64,000 bases of DNA from Sphingobacterium chungjuense (lineage in GTDB: Bacteria; Bacteroidota; Bacteroidia; Sphingobacteriales; Sphingobacteriaceae): positions 1 through 64,000 of the forward strand of contig NZ_WLYS01000006.1 of assembly GCF_011316935.1 (NCBI RefSeq), written 5' to 3'. Shown piece after piece: positions 44,090 through 53,372 of the stretch. The stretch's first letter is position 1. Every line of letters starts with the position of its first letter. The translations under genes and the position numbers were made by a program. The notes below the pieces were generated by a model. It was not told where the DNA came from. It saw only the letters and a program-made list of their open reading frames with translations, and ran no database searches.

Positions 44090-45202
44090 TTATTTGCCTT
44101 CTTCGATCTGAAATCCGATCAATTTCTGAATGCTTTTGAGCACGCTTCGCTCCTCTTGACTGCAAAACGATAGCGCGATCCCTCCCTTGCCGGCACGGCC
44201 TGTACGACCTATTCGGTGTACATACGTCTCTGCATCGGCAGGCAAATCGTAGTTGATCACATATGGCAGCTCATGGATATCAATCCCGCGGGCGGCAATA
44301 TCCGTTGCAATTAACAAACTTATTTTGCCAGCTTTAAAATCTCCTAACGCCTTCTGACGGGCATTCTGCGATTTGTTACCGTGGATCGCAGCGACAGTAA
44401 TGCCATGCTTAGACAGTTTCTTGACCAAACGATCAGCGCCATGTTTTGTACGAGTAAACACTAAACATTGCGTGATTCCATTGCTCTTTACCAACTTTAG
44501 CAGAAAATCAACTTTATCCGTCTTTTCTACAAAGTAGATAGCTTGCTTCACAGTCTCTGCTGTAGAAGAAACGGGCGATACAGAAATCTCTTTGGGCTGC
44601 TGTAAAATAGTTCCGGCAAACTTGCGAATAGCGGAAGGCATGGTTGCAGATAAGAACAAGGTCTGCCGCTGAGCAGGTACTTGCTTTAGAACACGTTTGA
44701 TATCGTGGATAAACCCCATATCTAACATATTATCTGCCTCGTCCAATACCAAATATTGTACTTGGTTCAATTTTACCAAACCTTGGGTCATCAAATCGAG
44801 CAGACGACCTGGCGTAGCTACCATAATATCTACACCACGTTTGATAGCATCTACTTGTTTGGACTGAGATACACCTCCAAAAATCACGGTATGTTTCAAA
44901 TTGGTAAACTTACTAAACAACGCAAAGCTTTCCCCAATTTGGATACTCAGCTCGCGAGTGGGCGCCAATACCAACGCCTTTATACCACCGTGATTAGAGC
45001 GAGCAGCTTGGCTAAGCAGTTGTACGATTGGAATCGCAAATGCGGCAGTTTTGCCCGTTCCGGTCTGTGCACAGCCAATCAAATCATTTCCTGCAAGGAT
45101 TACCGGAATCGCCTGCTCTTGTATGGCAGTAGCCTGCGCATAATTCACCTCTTTCAAGGCTTTTTTTATAGGATCAATTAATCCTAATTCATCAAATGTC
45201 AT
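44090..45202 (-). CDS. DEAD-box RNA helicase, RhlE-like
   Basis: 370 residues, the bare helicase core without a long basic C-terminal tail. Q motif (YAQATAIQEQAIPVIL), Walker A AQTGTGKT, PTRELSIQIG, DEADNMLDMGF, SAT, and HRIGRTGRAGKGG. Remodels structured RNA, often in ribosome assembly or mRNA decay, chiefly in the cold. Leader of about 145 bases from its promoter. Confidence 0.93.
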   Translation of the reverse strand: MTFDELGLIDPIKKALKEVNYAQATAIQEQAIPVILAGNDLIGCAQTGTGKTAAFAIPIVQLLSQAARSNHGGIKALVLAPTRELSIQIGESFALFSKFTNLKHTVIFGGVSQSKQVDAIKRGVDIMVATPGRLLDLMTQGLVKLNQVQYLVLDEADNMLDMGFIHDIKRVLKQVPAQRQTLFLSATMPSAIRKFAGTILQQPKEISVSPVSSTAETVKQAIYFVEKTDKVDFLLKLVKSNGITQCLVFTRTKHGADRLVKKLSKHGITVAAIHGNKSQNARQKALGDFKAGKISLLIATDIAARGIDIHELPYVINYDLPADAETYVHRIGRTGRAGKGGIALSFCSQEERSVLKSIQKLIGFQIEEGK

Positions 45203-45352
45203 CTATTTCTGTGGTTGAACATTGAACCCAATCTCCGCCAGATACAGCAAAAGATTAGGACATCAAATCATGTAAATTCGAATGTCGGGCTAGATATGAT
45301 GTATCCCCTTTTTGGAGAAGATACAAAGCATTGGTAGAGCCTACATCGGCCA

Positions 45353-45384
45353 CAAAAGTAGGGATATAAATATGGATATTACAA
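45353..45384 (-). promoter_or_regulatory. Promoter of the DEAD-box helicase gene
   Basis: Minus strand: TTG (45382-45384), 21 bases, TACTTTTG (45353-45360). Start near 45346, giving an unusually long leader to 45202, a trait shared with the cold-shock-domain gene. The rest of the gap 45203-45386 has no gene. Confidence 0.55.
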
Positions 45385-45386
45385 TA

Positions 45387-45632
45387 TTAATCCACACTAC
45401 TAATCGTCGCAATCATTTCATGCGTTTTTTGTCTGATTTTGTCTGGAAAATCCTTCAAGGCATCGTCTTTCAGTGCATACAATCCTTGTTCTTCGTACAT
45501 ATCAGGTTTGTAGAAGCAGTCTCGCAAAGAGCTTACTTCCGAATCCTGATTTTGAAAATAAGATTCAAATTGAGAATCAATCGCCTCCACTAATTTATCT
45601 AGTTGTTCTTTGGTGATGCTATGTGTGTTCAT
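45387..45632 (-). CDS. Small conserved-looking hypothetical protein
   Basis: 81 residues from MNTHSITKEQLD. Soluble, acidic and helical (LDKLVEAIDSQFESYF; PDKIRQKTHEMIATI); no motif I recognise. The frame is open 25 codons further up, but those codons are hydrophobic and overlap the phytochrome promoter. Divergent from the bacteriophytochrome gene. Confidence 0.6.
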   Translation of the reverse strand: MNTHSITKEQLDKLVEAIDSQFESYFQNQDSEVSSLRDCFYKPDMYEEQGLYALKDDALKDFPDKIRQKTHEMIATISSVD

Positions 45633-45708
45633 AATTAGTAAACAAATAAATGCAGCAAGTGGTTTTTTTATCGGGCAACTTAGCGTAATAATTACGTCTG
45701 TAAGCAAA

Positions 45709-45738
45709 TTGAAAATTCAGTTTATTGTTCTACCTTTA
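45709..45738 (+). promoter_or_regulatory. Promoter of the bacteriophytochrome gene
   Basis: TTG (45709-45711), exactly 19 bases, TACCTTTA (45731-45738), one mismatch from consensus. Leader about 10 bases. Confidence 0.65.
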
Positions 45739-45754
45739 TAACCTATCTATAGGT

Positions 45755-47989
45755 ATGGCATTAAACGAAGTTCTCTGTGAGAACGAACCAATCCACTTAG
45801 TTGGGCAGATTCAACAATTTGGGAAACTAATTATTCAGAATGAGCATCGAGAAATCGTCGCTCTAAGTGAAAACTGGAATAGTTATATCCCAAACCAAGA
45901 CTTGACCTACTTCCTAGGCAAACCCATGGAGCAGTTTGTTGCGCGCCTCGAAGAAATTGATCAAGAACCTCTGCTATCATTTATTGATGCTATAGCACCT
46001 ACTTCCAGTGATCGCCACGTCATGCAGATGGAGCTTGGAAAGCAAAATCATATCGTAAAGGCTTATCGTGTTCATCAAAATCTTCATATTGAGTTTGAAG
46101 AGGTTGGTGATGTCAATGAGCATACTTTACAGTTGTCCTCTTATTCGAAGAGGATCAATCAAGCTGGCGAGCATGTTTGGAATGCGCTCTGCGAAAATAT
46201 TCGATCTATTATTGGTTACGATCGCGTCATGATTTACCAATTTTTAGAAGATAACAGTGGCCAGGTGATTGCAGAAAGCAAGCGTAGTGATATTTCTTCG
46301 TATTTTGGCTTTCGATTTCCCGAGTTTGACATTCCAAAACAGGCACGAGCATTATACTTACAACATCACGTGCGACAAACGTCGGACATTGATGCACCAA
46401 CTTATGCTCTCTTGTCCAATCAACGGGCGGCATTCGATCTAAGCACGTGTAATCTACGCGCACTTTCTCCTATACATCTACAATATCTTAAAAATGCCGG
46501 AGCACAGGCAAGCATGAGCTTCTCGATCATTGTACAGGATAAGTTGTGGGGTCTGGTAGCTTGCCAGCACAGCAAGCCCATTCATGTCGATTACCCAAAG
46601 CGTAGTCTCGGACTATTTTTAACCGAGTTTGCCGTAAACAAACATCTTACCCTTTCGCGCGAACGTGATCTGGAGTCCGATCGTAAGATTGCATCTTTAG
46701 AGCTCAAACTCAAAGAGAGCACGCTGATTAAAAGTGATGTATTGACCGGTCTACGCGCTTCGTTGCCAGAATTGGCCAATCTTATCGATGCGGATGCCAT
46801 TGTGGTGGTCAATAAAGATGAATTATTGTTGTACAATACCACCCTAGATAATAATCAGATTCTGGAGTTGCATCATCTAGTCTCCAGCACGACAGATAAA
46901 TTGGTTTTCGAAGATCATTGTTTTGCGATCAATTATCGCGAACAACTACCCTTTGAATTGCCATTTGCAGGTCTTTTACGAGTAGATATTGATCTTAGTC
47001 GTTCATTTAGCATCTACGCCTTGCGCAACGAGGTCGTTACCGAAGAAGAATGGGCAGGTAATCCAGAGAAGATCATGGAATACGATGCAGAAGAGAATCT
47101 GTTTAGGCCGTCGCCACGACAATCCTTTGCCGCTTGGCGAAAACAGATTCATCATACAGCGCCGCAATGGAGTAGCGAGCAAGTATCTGCATTAAAACGG
47201 ATTCGACAAATCGTACGAGAGAGTATACTTCGCAAATCGGAAGAGATTAATGGTCTCAACCAAGAACTTATACAACTTAATAACGCCTTGGACACGTATT
47301 CCTACACGGTTACACATGATCTTCGCAATCCACTATCCTCTATCAAGCTGACAGGCCAATTCCTTCAAAAGAAATTGGGCAAGGAAAGTGATTTGGTAGA
47401 GAGAGGGGCAACCAATATATTGGACTCGGTCGCCGTTATGGAAAACCTGATGGAGAAAATTTTCGAATTCTCGCGAGCAAAGGTGTACCAATACGAACCA
47501 GAATGGGTGGATGTGTCTGTTTCCATTCGCAAAATTATTCAAGAAAATATAGAGCGATATGGAAATAACAATGTACAGATAGAAATAAAAAGCTTACTAC
47601 CACTATACGGTGAGAAAACGTTGTTTCACCAGATCTTTGCCAATATCATTGGCAATGCGATCAAATACAGCAGCAAATCAGACAAAGCGATTGTCTGCAT
47701 TGAAAGTTACAGGCGAAATGATTCTATATATTATTGTATCTCCGATAATGGCATTGGAATCGGTGCGGATGAATTGGCAAATATTTACGATGTCTTCAAA
47801 CGCATGTCCAATTCTTCCGGTTTCGAAGGTACCGGTGTGGGTATGGCCATTGTAAAACGTATTGTCGAACGACTACAGGCTAGCATTGAGGTAGAGAGTG
47901 AACTGAAAAAAGGCACAACGGTGCATTTGACTTTTCCAAATGCAAATATTCCCATCGAAATGTTCCCGCCAAGTATACAGGCCGGCTAG
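45755..47989 (+). CDS. bphP: Bacteriophytochrome sensor histidine kinase
   Basis: 744 residues. Red/far-red light sensor. C8 in CENEPIHLVGQIQ is the biliverdin-attachment Cys of the PAS-2 domain; the GAF domain has DRVMIYQFLEDNSGQVIAES, FPEFDIPKQAR (Asp of the PASDIP motif kept) and SPIHLQYLKNAG (chromophore His). In the following motif ACHH is ACQH here. The PHY tongue shows WAGNP and PRQSFAAW. HisKA His in VTHDLRNPLSS (about residue 522) and HATPase NAIKYSSKS, GTGVGMAIVKRIVE. No response regulator or heme oxygenase gene is adjacent. Confidence 0.94.
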   Translation: MALNEVLCENEPIHLVGQIQQFGKLIIQNEHREIVALSENWNSYIPNQDLTYFLGKPMEQFVARLEEIDQEPLLSFIDAIAPTSSDRHVMQMELGKQNHIVKAYRVHQNLHIEFEEVGDVNEHTLQLSSYSKRINQAGEHVWNALCENIRSIIGYDRVMIYQFLEDNSGQVIAESKRSDISSYFGFRFPEFDIPKQARALYLQHHVRQTSDIDAPTYALLSNQRAAFDLSTCNLRALSPIHLQYLKNAGAQASMSFSIIVQDKLWGLVACQHSKPIHVDYPKRSLGLFLTEFAVNKHLTLSRERDLESDRKIASLELKLKESTLIKSDVLTGLRASLPELANLIDADAIVVVNKDELLLYNTTLDNNQILELHHLVSSTTDKLVFEDHCFAINYREQLPFELPFAGLLRVDIDLSRSFSIYALRNEVVTEEEWAGNPEKIMEYDAEENLFRPSPRQSFAAWRKQIHHTAPQWSSEQVSALKRIRQIVRESILRKSEEINGLNQELIQLNNALDTYSYTVTHDLRNPLSSIKLTGQFLQKKLGKESDLVERGATNILDSVAVMENLMEKIFEFSRAKVYQYEPEWVDVSVSIRKIIQENIERYGNNNVQIEIKSLLPLYGEKTLFHQIFANIIGNAIKYSSKSDKAIVCIESYRRNDSIYYCISDNGIGIGADELANIYDVFKRMSNSSGFEGTGVGMAIVKRIVERLQASIEVESELKKGTTVHLTFPNANIPIEMFPPSIQAG

Positions 47990-48007
47990 TGAGCCGGTCT
48001 GATTTTT
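47980..48007 (+). terminator. Terminator overlapping the bphP stop codon
   Basis: GGCCGGCT / AGCCGGTC (47980-47987, 47992-47999), loop AGTG, then TGATTTTT; the stop codon TAG lies at the loop edge. Confidence 0.78.
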
Positions 48008-48017
48008 CAACCAGATC

Positions 48018-48224
48018 TTAAAAATCTTCGTCGGGCAGTATTTCTGCGACTCGGCCAATACTCCCATCTTCCAAGCGTACTTTGATGCCGCGGCTATGGT
48101 ATGGGGCGGAGGTGAGCAAATCTTTCACAACACCTTCTGTGAGCGTGCCACTGCGTTGATCTTTTTTTAAGATAATATTGACCAATGTTCCTCTCTTGAT
48201 ATCTGCTCTCGTTTTACCGTCCAT
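48018..48224 (-). CDS. YwbE family protein
   Basis: 68 residues. KRGTLVNIILKKDQRSGTLTEGVV and SRGIKVRLEDGSIGRV are the full YwbE (DUF2196) pattern: a tiny beta-barrel domain, normal length. Probably binds nucleic acid, but no function is proven. Stands alone, convergent with bphP. Confidence 0.88.
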   Translation of the reverse strand: MDGKTRADIKRGTLVNIILKKDQRSGTLTEGVVKDLLTSAPYHSRGIKVRLEDGSIGRVAEILPDEDF

Positions 48225-48308
48225 CGCTTGTTTTTTTTTTCAAAAATACAAAAACTTAAAGTGAGCGAAGGGAACTAAAATTGAATCAGCAATGATTATC
48301 TTCGCAGG

Positions 48309-48521
48309 ATGGATCTCACACCAGAAGAATTACAAGAATTACTCACAGGCAAAGACTATCCGAATGAAGTTCGGCTTAACCCAGCCGCTGTAGTTACCAA
48401 TGCCCCTCAATTTTTGACCATACAATTTCTCATGGTAGCAAAGCACAAAGGCGATCTACAGCGCTGTGCGGCTTGGCAAAGACTTCGCGAGTTCTATGCC
48501 GCCACTACTGAAAATAACTAA
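48309..48521 (+). CDS. Small conserved hypothetical protein (DUF6965-like)
   Basis: 70 residues, soluble, helical: LTPEELQELLTGKDYPNEVRLNPAAVVTNAPQFL then RCAAWQRLREF. The pattern recalls the DUF6965 family of Sphingobacteriales; that name is from memory and unchecked. Precedes a thioesterase gene by 74 bases. Confidence 0.6.
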   Translation: MDLTPEELQELLTGKDYPNEVRLNPAAVVTNAPQFLTIQFLMVAKHKGDLQRCAAWQRLREFYAATTENN

Positions 48522-48595
48522 CAGCGCCGCCATACTAATCTCAAAAGGATTCTATAACTTTAGATACACACAACGAATTAAACTTTTGCTTCCAT

Positions 48596-49045
48596 ATGGC
48601 AACAACAGAAAATACTTTTTACGAAGGACAAGTCCTTTGGGCGCAGATAGACGCCAATAGACATTTAAGACATTCGGCATATGCAGATTTCTGTGCTCAG
48701 GCACGTTCCAACATGCTGAAAAGTATTGGACTTTCGCTCACAGACTTTGCCAAAAATCAGATTGGTCCCATCCTTTTTCGTGAGGAGCTCATCTATTATA
48801 AAGAGATCCACTTAGACGAATACATCCGAGTCGAAGTCGAGATGAATAAATACAACACTGTCAATTCTCGCTTTTCCTTTCGCCATACCATCTACAAAGA
48901 GAATGGAGTGAAAGCTGCCGAAGTAAATGTAGACGGTGCTTGGCTCGATCTGAAAACTCGGAAATTAGTAGCCGTACCGACTGATTGGCAATCTTACCTG
49001 GATCGCATTCCGACTTCGGAAGATTACGTACAGATCGACGAATAA
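48596..49045 (+). CDS. Hotdog-fold acyl-CoA thioesterase
   Basis: 149 residues, one 4HBT domain. QVLWAQIDANRHLRHSAYADFC: Asp in IDANRH is the likely catalytic residue and the NRH-x-N/H helix start is typical; KAAEVNVDGAWLDLKTRK ends the fold. Different subfamily from the YbgC-like one at 19.8 kb. Substrate unknown. Upstream of rsmI by 22 bases. Confidence 0.85.
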   Translation: MATTENTFYEGQVLWAQIDANRHLRHSAYADFCAQARSNMLKSIGLSLTDFAKNQIGPILFREELIYYKEIHLDEYIRVEVEMNKYNTVNSRFSFRHTIYKENGVKAAEVNVDGAWLDLKTRKLVAVPTDWQSYLDRIPTSEDYVQIDE

Positions 49046-49067
49046 GGTATTATCATTACTTTTATAC

Positions 49068-49736
49068 ATGTTATTTTTAGTTCCCACACCAATCGGCAAT
49101 CTCGAAGACATGACGTTTCGCGCGATCCGCGTGTTGAAAGAATCCGATCTTATTCTGGCAGAGGATACACGCACCAGCGCGCCCATGCTGAAACACTTCG
49201 GCATTGAGAAAAGAGTATTTGCGCATCACCAGCATAATGAGCATAAAGCGGTACAGGAAATCATTCGTTTTCTGAAGGAAGGTCAGCAAGTTTCGCTCAT
49301 TTCGGATGCCGGCACGCCAGCCATATCCGATCCAGGCTTTCTTTTAGTTCGCGAAGCGATCAAAGAAGGCATTGAAATACAGTGTTTGCCTGGCGCTACC
49401 GCATTTGTGCCCGCTTTGGTGAATTCGGGTCTGCCGAATGATCGCTTTTGTTTCGAAGGCTTCCTGCCTGTTAAAAAAGGTAGACAAACGCGTCTGATTG
49501 CGTTGAGCAACGAAAATCGCAGTATGATTTTCTATGAGTCACCGCACCGTATCGGACGTACGATCAATGATTTTATCCAATATTTTGGTGAAGAACGGCA
49601 AGCTTCCATTTCTCGTGAAATATCCAAACTCTACGAAGAGACGGTGCGCGGAACGCTCTTGGAACTCAAGAATCACTTCGAGCAGCATCCACCAAAAGGT
49701 GAATTTGTATTCTGCGTAGCTGGACAAGAAAGTTAG
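49068..49736 (+). CDS. rsmI: 16S rRNA (cytidine1402-2'-O)-methyltransferase
   Basis: 222 residues, SAM-dependent tetrapyrrole-methylase fold. VPTPIGNLEDMTFRAIRVL, ILAEDTRTS, LISDAGTPAISDPGFLLV and PGATAFVPALVNSGLP are diagnostic. Methylates C1402 in the ribosome decoding centre. The protein stops before the C-terminal domain present in longer RsmI, as is usual in Bacteroidota. Confidence 0.95.
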   Translation: MLFLVPTPIGNLEDMTFRAIRVLKESDLILAEDTRTSAPMLKHFGIEKRVFAHHQHNEHKAVQEIIRFLKEGQQVSLISDAGTPAISDPGFLLVREAIKEGIEIQCLPGATAFVPALVNSGLPNDRFCFEGFLPVKKGRQTRLIALSNENRSMIFYESPHRIGRTINDFIQYFGEERQASISREISKLYEETVRGTLLELKNHFEQHPPKGEFVFCVAGQES

Positions 49737-49800
49737 TACCGCTTTTTGCTTATCTTTGAACAATACATTTGCTTCGTTTTAAACATTTTATAGAATAAAA

Positions 49801-50514
49801 ATGAGTATCGAAAAATATACATGGGATGGACAAGATGCTAAAGTAGTCGAGAAAATTCATGGGAAAATCCTGGACATGCTGACCTCTGGCGAATCCATCA
49901 ACTATATCGCCGTCCAGAAAAAACCAGCCGTAACGCTGCTTCCAGATAGTATCACGCTGAGCAACAAACGCATTTTTTTGTGCGAATTTGCGAAATTAGG
50001 TTTGGCCACCAATTTTGAAATATTCTCTTGGCACGATATCAAAGACATTTCTTTCAAAGAGGAGATCTTTGGGTCTAAAGTGACCGTAATTCCATTTACG
50101 GGAGAAAATCTCACCGTGGATTATATCCCAAAAGTACAAGCACGCAAACTGTACCAATTGATCAAAGAAGCGTTGGATACCATGCAGGATGCGAAAAGTA
50201 GCCCAAAAGTTACTGAGAGTGCTCCCGCTTCGCCAGCACCGGCGCAGCAGCCAAGCACGCCACCAGCACCAAAAGCGATCACTTTTGATGATGAAAGCAA
50301 ACTTCCTGGACATTCTGCGCCGACGCTAGATCGTCCTGCGCCGAGCGCAGTCGAACCGCCACGAATCACGACGCCGACACCAACGCCTCCTAAAGAAGAA
50401 GAGGACGATGAAAGCACGAAAAAACTGACTCGTTTGAAAAATTTGTTTGACAGACAGCTGATTTCGCAAGCGGAATATGAAACCAAGAAAGCAGAAATCT
50501 TAAGAGACTTATAA
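49801..50514 (+). CDS. PH-like and SHOCT domain protein
   Basis: 237 residues. Residues 15-120 look like a bacterial PH domain (SINYIAVQKKPAVTLLPDSI, EIFSWHDIKDISF, GENLTVDYIPK), 130-205 are a low-complexity Pro/Ala/Thr linker, and 209-237 a SHOCT motif (LTRLKNLFDRQLISQAEYE). Such proteins are usually cytoplasmic and linked to membrane or oligomer assembly; exact role unknown. Eight bases before lnt. Confidence 0.82.
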   Translation: MSIEKYTWDGQDAKVVEKIHGKILDMLTSGESINYIAVQKKPAVTLLPDSITLSNKRIFLCEFAKLGLATNFEIFSWHDIKDISFKEEIFGSKVTVIPFTGENLTVDYIPKVQARKLYQLIKEALDTMQDAKSSPKVTESAPASPAPAQQPSTPPAPKAITFDDESKLPGHSAPTLDRPAPSAVEPPRITTPTPTPPKEEEDDESTKKLTRLKNLFDRQLISQAEYETKKAEILRDL

Positions 50515-50522
50515 ACCGCATC

Positions 50523-52133
50523 ATGCGCAACAAATATCTTCTGGCACTTTTAAGTGCCTTTTTATTGTGGTTTGCTTGGCCACCAATACCGTATACTAGT
50601 CCACTTCTTTTTCTTGGCTTCGTACCTTTACTGATCGCGATCGAGCAGGTGATACGAGGAGATTTCGCGCAAAAAGGTCGCAAGGTATTTTTGCTATCTT
50701 TTGTTACTGGAGTCGCGTGGAACACCGCATCCATTTACTGGGTGTACAATGCTATGAATGCCTTTTTGCCCGCTGGCGCTTCGCTTTTGGTCGCATTAAT
50801 TCCTTTTTGCTTAGGACCATTATTGATGGCTTTAGCTTTCAGAGGATATTATGCTTTGCGCAAAAAATGGGACATCTGGCTAAGTTTTATCGGGCTCATT
50901 TCCTTTTGGATTGCCTACGAATATCTACATCAAACTTGGGACCTTTCATTTCCTTGGATGACGCTGGGCAATGGCTTCGCATCCTTACATCAATTGGTGC
51001 AATGGTACGAATACACCGGTGTTTACGGTGGCACGGTCTGGATCTGGTTGGTTAATATTTTGGTTTTCCTCATTTTCTGGCAATACAAAATGCGTGTAAA
51101 CGCCTATCCGCCATCGCGATTAGCGATCATACTCGGCGCGATTTTGTTAATTCCTGCCGGCTTATCGCTTTGGCGCTACGCGCAATACGAAGAGCATATC
51201 AACCCATCGGAAATCGTGGTGGTACAACCTAACATTGATCCCTATCACAAATTTGGTTCTATTACGCCAAATCAGCAGTTAGATATATTGCTTGATCTTT
51301 CACGCCAAGTCGCCAAGCCAAACACTGAGTTTTTTGTGTGGCCAGAAACGGCCATCTCCTCTCCTAATGGCATCAACGAAGAAGATTTTAGAGAATACCC
51401 GAGCTACCAGCGGATTTTTGAATTCTTGAATGCATACCGCAATGGCAACGTGCTGTCTGGTATAGAAAGTTATCGTATTTACCCAGATCAACAGAGCATT
51501 ACCGCACGGAAATACGATGAAGGTGTATACATTGACCATTTTAATGCTGCTGTACTGATTGATCAATCCAGTAAATTGGAATTTTATCACAAATCTAAAT
51601 TGGTTCCGGGTGCCGAACAATTGCCCTTTGGCGAGATGCTGGCTTTTATGAAACCGTTGTTTGCGCATTTTGGTGGTACGACGGGTGGTTATGGTAGCCA
51701 ATCAGAACCTTCAGTTTTCTATTCGCAAAGCGGAATAGGCGCTGCACCAGTGATATGTTATGAGTCTATTTGGGGAAATTATGTGGCAAAATACATTGAA
51801 AACGGCGCACAGTTTATTGCGATCGTGACCAACGATGGTTGGTGGAGTGATACTTCGGGTAAGGATCAACACTTTCAATATGCTAGACTTCGTGCTATCG
51901 AAAACCGCCGTTGGGTAGTAAGATCTGCAAATACAGGAATCTCCGGCTTTATCAACCAACGTGGGGATGTGGTGCAAAGAAGTGATTGGTGGGTTCCGGC
52001 ATCGCTTAGTCAAGAAATCAACTTAAATGAAGAATTGACTATCTATACTCGATTCAAGGATCTAATTGCCTACGCCTTTTTGTTCACGGGCATGCTTTCG
52101 GTCATTTTATTATTCGTGCCACGCACGAGATAA
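50523..52133 (+). CDS. lnt: Apolipoprotein N-acyltransferase
   Basis: 536 residues. Six or seven N-terminal membrane helices, then a periplasmic nitrilase domain (about 235-500) and a last helix. Catalytic triad visible: Glu in FFVWPETAISS, Lys in YHKSKLVPGAEQLPFGE, Cys in APVICYESIWG. Adds the third acyl chain to lipoproteins, in line with the many lipoproteins in this window. Confidence 0.93.
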   Translation: MRNKYLLALLSAFLLWFAWPPIPYTSPLLFLGFVPLLIAIEQVIRGDFAQKGRKVFLLSFVTGVAWNTASIYWVYNAMNAFLPAGASLLVALIPFCLGPLLMALAFRGYYALRKKWDIWLSFIGLISFWIAYEYLHQTWDLSFPWMTLGNGFASLHQLVQWYEYTGVYGGTVWIWLVNILVFLIFWQYKMRVNAYPPSRLAIILGAILLIPAGLSLWRYAQYEEHINPSEIVVVQPNIDPYHKFGSITPNQQLDILLDLSRQVAKPNTEFFVWPETAISSPNGINEEDFREYPSYQRIFEFLNAYRNGNVLSGIESYRIYPDQQSITARKYDEGVYIDHFNAAVLIDQSSKLEFYHKSKLVPGAEQLPFGEMLAFMKPLFAHFGGTTGGYGSQSEPSVFYSQSGIGAAPVICYESIWGNYVAKYIENGAQFIAIVTNDGWWSDTSGKDQHFQYARLRAIENRRWVVRSANTGISGFINQRGDVVQRSDWWVPASLSQEINLNEELTIYTRFKDLIAYAFLFTGMLSVILLFVPRTR

Positions 52134-52168
52134 TACGTTTTTGTTTACTCATTTACTATATTTGCGCC

Positions 52169-53302
52169 ATGCAAGTTTATCTGGATAATGCCGCAACTAC
52201 CCCGATTGATCCTTCGGTAATCGAAGTGATGGTAGAAGCTATGACGAAGAGTTATGGAAATCCATCGTCTATTCATGGACATGGCCGTGAGGTGAAGACA
52301 ATGATCGAGCGGGCACGCAAGACGGTCGCAAGCTTAATCAATGCTTCTCCATCGGAGATTTTCTTTACTTCGGGTGGTACCGAAGCCGACAATATGGCAA
52401 TTGTACGTGCTATTGAAGGTTACGGCATTACACATGCCATCACCTCGCCTTTGGAGCATCACGCGGTATTACACACGCTGGAGGAATTAGAAAAAGAAGG
52501 CAAAGTACACTTGGATTTACTTCGTGTTTCTGAAACAGGCGTGATCGATCTAACGCATTTGGAAGAGCTATTAGCAAAAAATCCAAGGACCTTTGTATCC
52601 ATCATGCATGCCAATAATGAGTTGGGTAATATAACCGATCTTGCGCGGGTATCTCAGATTTGCCAGCAGTACGAAGCGATTTTCCATTCGGATACCGTGC
52701 AGACTATGGGACACTATAAGCATGATTTGAAAGAATTGCAAATAGACTTTATCACCGGTGCTGCGCATAAATTCCACGGCCCAAAAGGAGTAGGATTTCT
52801 GTACATCAACGGAAAAAACAAAATAAAACCATTACTTTTTGGAGGCGCGCAGGAGCGCAATATGCGTGGCGGTACCGAAAACGTCTACGGCATTGTAGGC
52901 TTGGCCAAAGCCTTGGAACTGGCGTACGAAGACATGGAAGGGCATCAGCAAACAATTCAAGAGTTGAAATCTTACATGAAACAGCAATTGACGGAACGTA
53001 TTGTTGGCGTTGCGTTCAATGGCGTGACGGACGATCAAGATTCACTTTACACCGTGTTGAACGTTTCTTTACCACCAAGCGATATGGCCGACATGATGTT
53101 ATTCAACCTAGACATTAAGGGCGTATCTGCTTCTGGCGGTAGTGCTTGTAGCTCGGGTTCTGATATTGGATCGCACGTTTTGCGTGGTATTGGTGCAGAT
53201 CCGCAACGACCTTCAGTTCGTTTCTCCTTCTGTAAATACAATACGCGAGAAGAGATTGACTATGTGGTAGAGCAACTCGAAAAACTCTACGTAAAATCAT
53301 AA
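52169..53302 (+). CDS. NifS/IscS-type cysteine desulfurase
   Basis: 377 residues, fold-type I PLP enzyme. YLDNAATTPIDPSV start, NPSSIHGHGRE, FTSGGTEADNM, PLyS lysine in TGAAHKFHGPKGVGFLY, and the sulfur-carrying Cys in SGGSACSSGSDIGS. Supplies sulfur for FeS clusters or tRNA thiolation. No iscU or other Isc/Suf gene is adjacent. Confidence 0.92.
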   Translation: MQVYLDNAATTPIDPSVIEVMVEAMTKSYGNPSSIHGHGREVKTMIERARKTVASLINASPSEIFFTSGGTEADNMAIVRAIEGYGITHAITSPLEHHAVLHTLEELEKEGKVHLDLLRVSETGVIDLTHLEELLAKNPRTFVSIMHANNELGNITDLARVSQICQQYEAIFHSDTVQTMGHYKHDLKELQIDFITGAAHKFHGPKGVGFLYINGKNKIKPLLFGGAQERNMRGGTENVYGIVGLAKALELAYEDMEGHQQTIQELKSYMKQQLTERIVGVAFNGVTDDQDSLYTVLNVSLPPSDMADMMLFNLDIKGVSASGGSACSSGSDIGSHVLRGIGADPQRPSVRFSFCKYNTREEIDYVVEQLEKLYVKS

Positions 53303-53345
53303 AAACAAATCGGGCTCACCAAATGATAGTGAGCCCGATTTGTTT
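53303..53345. terminator. Bidirectional terminator between the nifS-like and NlpE-like genes
   Basis: 17-base perfect stem (53303-53319 with 53329-53345), 9-base loop, A-rich left and T-rich right ends. Confidence 0.94.
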
Positions 53346-53372
53346 AATACTATATCTGCCCGATGGGTCAAT

